Shown one piece after another: positions 63,630 through 64,000 of a stretch of DNA of 64,000 nt. Origin of the DNA: Bombyx mori (taxonomy: Eukaryota; Arthropoda; Insecta; Lepidoptera; Bombycidae). How positions within the stretch are numbered: position 1 is the stretch's first letter; every line of letters starts with the position of its first letter. Made by a program: the position numbers and the translations under genes. The stretch spans positions 2,254,501-2,318,500 of the forward strand of contig NC_085132.1 of NCBI RefSeq assembly GCF_030269925.1. The letters run 5' to 3'. Under the pieces are notes generated by a model. It searched no databases. It was not told the DNA's origin and saw only the letters and a program-made list of their open reading frames with translations.

Positions 63630-64000
63630 ATTAAATTGCATTTGATCATATTAAATTAATTGGAAATATACAATCTGATACTGCAAGCAACTCTAACAAT
63701 GAACCTAAAACTAAAAACCTTAAAAAATAATAATAATTTAATAACTAAAATATATTATTAAAAGGAGTCCTTTTAGGCAAAGTTCCGAAGATACTGGCAG
63801 CGTTCCCCCTTTGAATAGCTAGACTAATTCTTCCAAGGTAGCTGCCAGCTCTTTCTCCTGTGATATCGACTAACCTTTTTGCTATTTCCTTAAAAAGCCT
63901 TATTTAATATTAATACTTCTATACAGAGCAGCGTCAAACAACCTAGTCTATTGATTTTTAAATTCTAAATCGCCTATAACTAAATAACCCTAACGCTAAA
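63630..64000. other. Upstream of gene B, no feature recognised
   Basis: AT-rich. No promoter element I can place. Confidence 0.3.

Noticed and set aside
1..64000. CRISPR arrays, bacterial operons, viral gene clusters
   Set aside because: Repeats are dispersed eukaryotic transposons, not evenly spaced arrays; no prokaryotic or viral replication genes were seen.

Overview
This window is lepidopteran nuclear DNA, almost certainly silkworm (Bombyx mori or a close relative). It is AT-rich, has long introns with GT/AG boundaries, carries about two dozen copies of what I recognise as the Bm1 SINE, and contains Helitrons, MITEs and non-LTR retrotransposon pieces typical of moths. There are no bacterial-type operons, CRISPR arrays or viral genes.

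Host genes. Two paralogous sugar-transporter genes of the facilitated trehalose transporter (Tret1-like, SLC2/MFS) type lie on the minus strand in the same orientation. Gene B is complete: six coding exons between 63282 and 52110, all splice phases agree, and the product is 502 residues. Gene A starts at 12724 and leaves the window at its left edge; three exons (158 residues) are visible, with an 11.7 kb first intron. Between them, on the plus strand, is one small unrecognised coiled-coil ORF (46862-47218). Nearly everything else is transposon.

Layout. 1-12.7 kb: gene A and its repeat-filled intron 1 (tRNA-headed SINE, piggyBac-like MITE, Bm1 copies, Helitrons). 12.7-35.8 kb: intergenic mosaic of Bm1, three families of LINE 3' ends, Helitrons, a 1.6 kb inverted-repeat element inside a split Helitron, and a DD37D (maT-type) mariner with perfect 39-bp ends. 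35.8-44.3 kb: a nested stack. A two-ORF Jockey-like LINE of about 7.2 kb appears to have inserted 10 bp inside one end of a 647-bp MITE, and that MITE holds a second 647-bp copy of itself, inverted, at an internal TAA. 44.3-52 kb: Bm1 copies, a mariner fragment, the small ORF, a pogo/Tigger-like MITE hit by a retroposon. 52-63.3 kb: gene B with Bm1, LINE, MITE and Helitron insertions in its introns. 63.3-64 kb: Helitron immediately upstream of gene B.

How the parts work together. The transporters are the only recognisable host function: facilitative movement of trehalose or hexoses across the plasma membrane, probably from a local tandem duplication. The mobile elements account for the intron lengths and record a relative insertion order. 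Exon limits were assigned by eye from splice sites, reading phase and family motifs; repeat boundaries are approximate to a few bases unless a terminal repeat or target-site duplication is stated.
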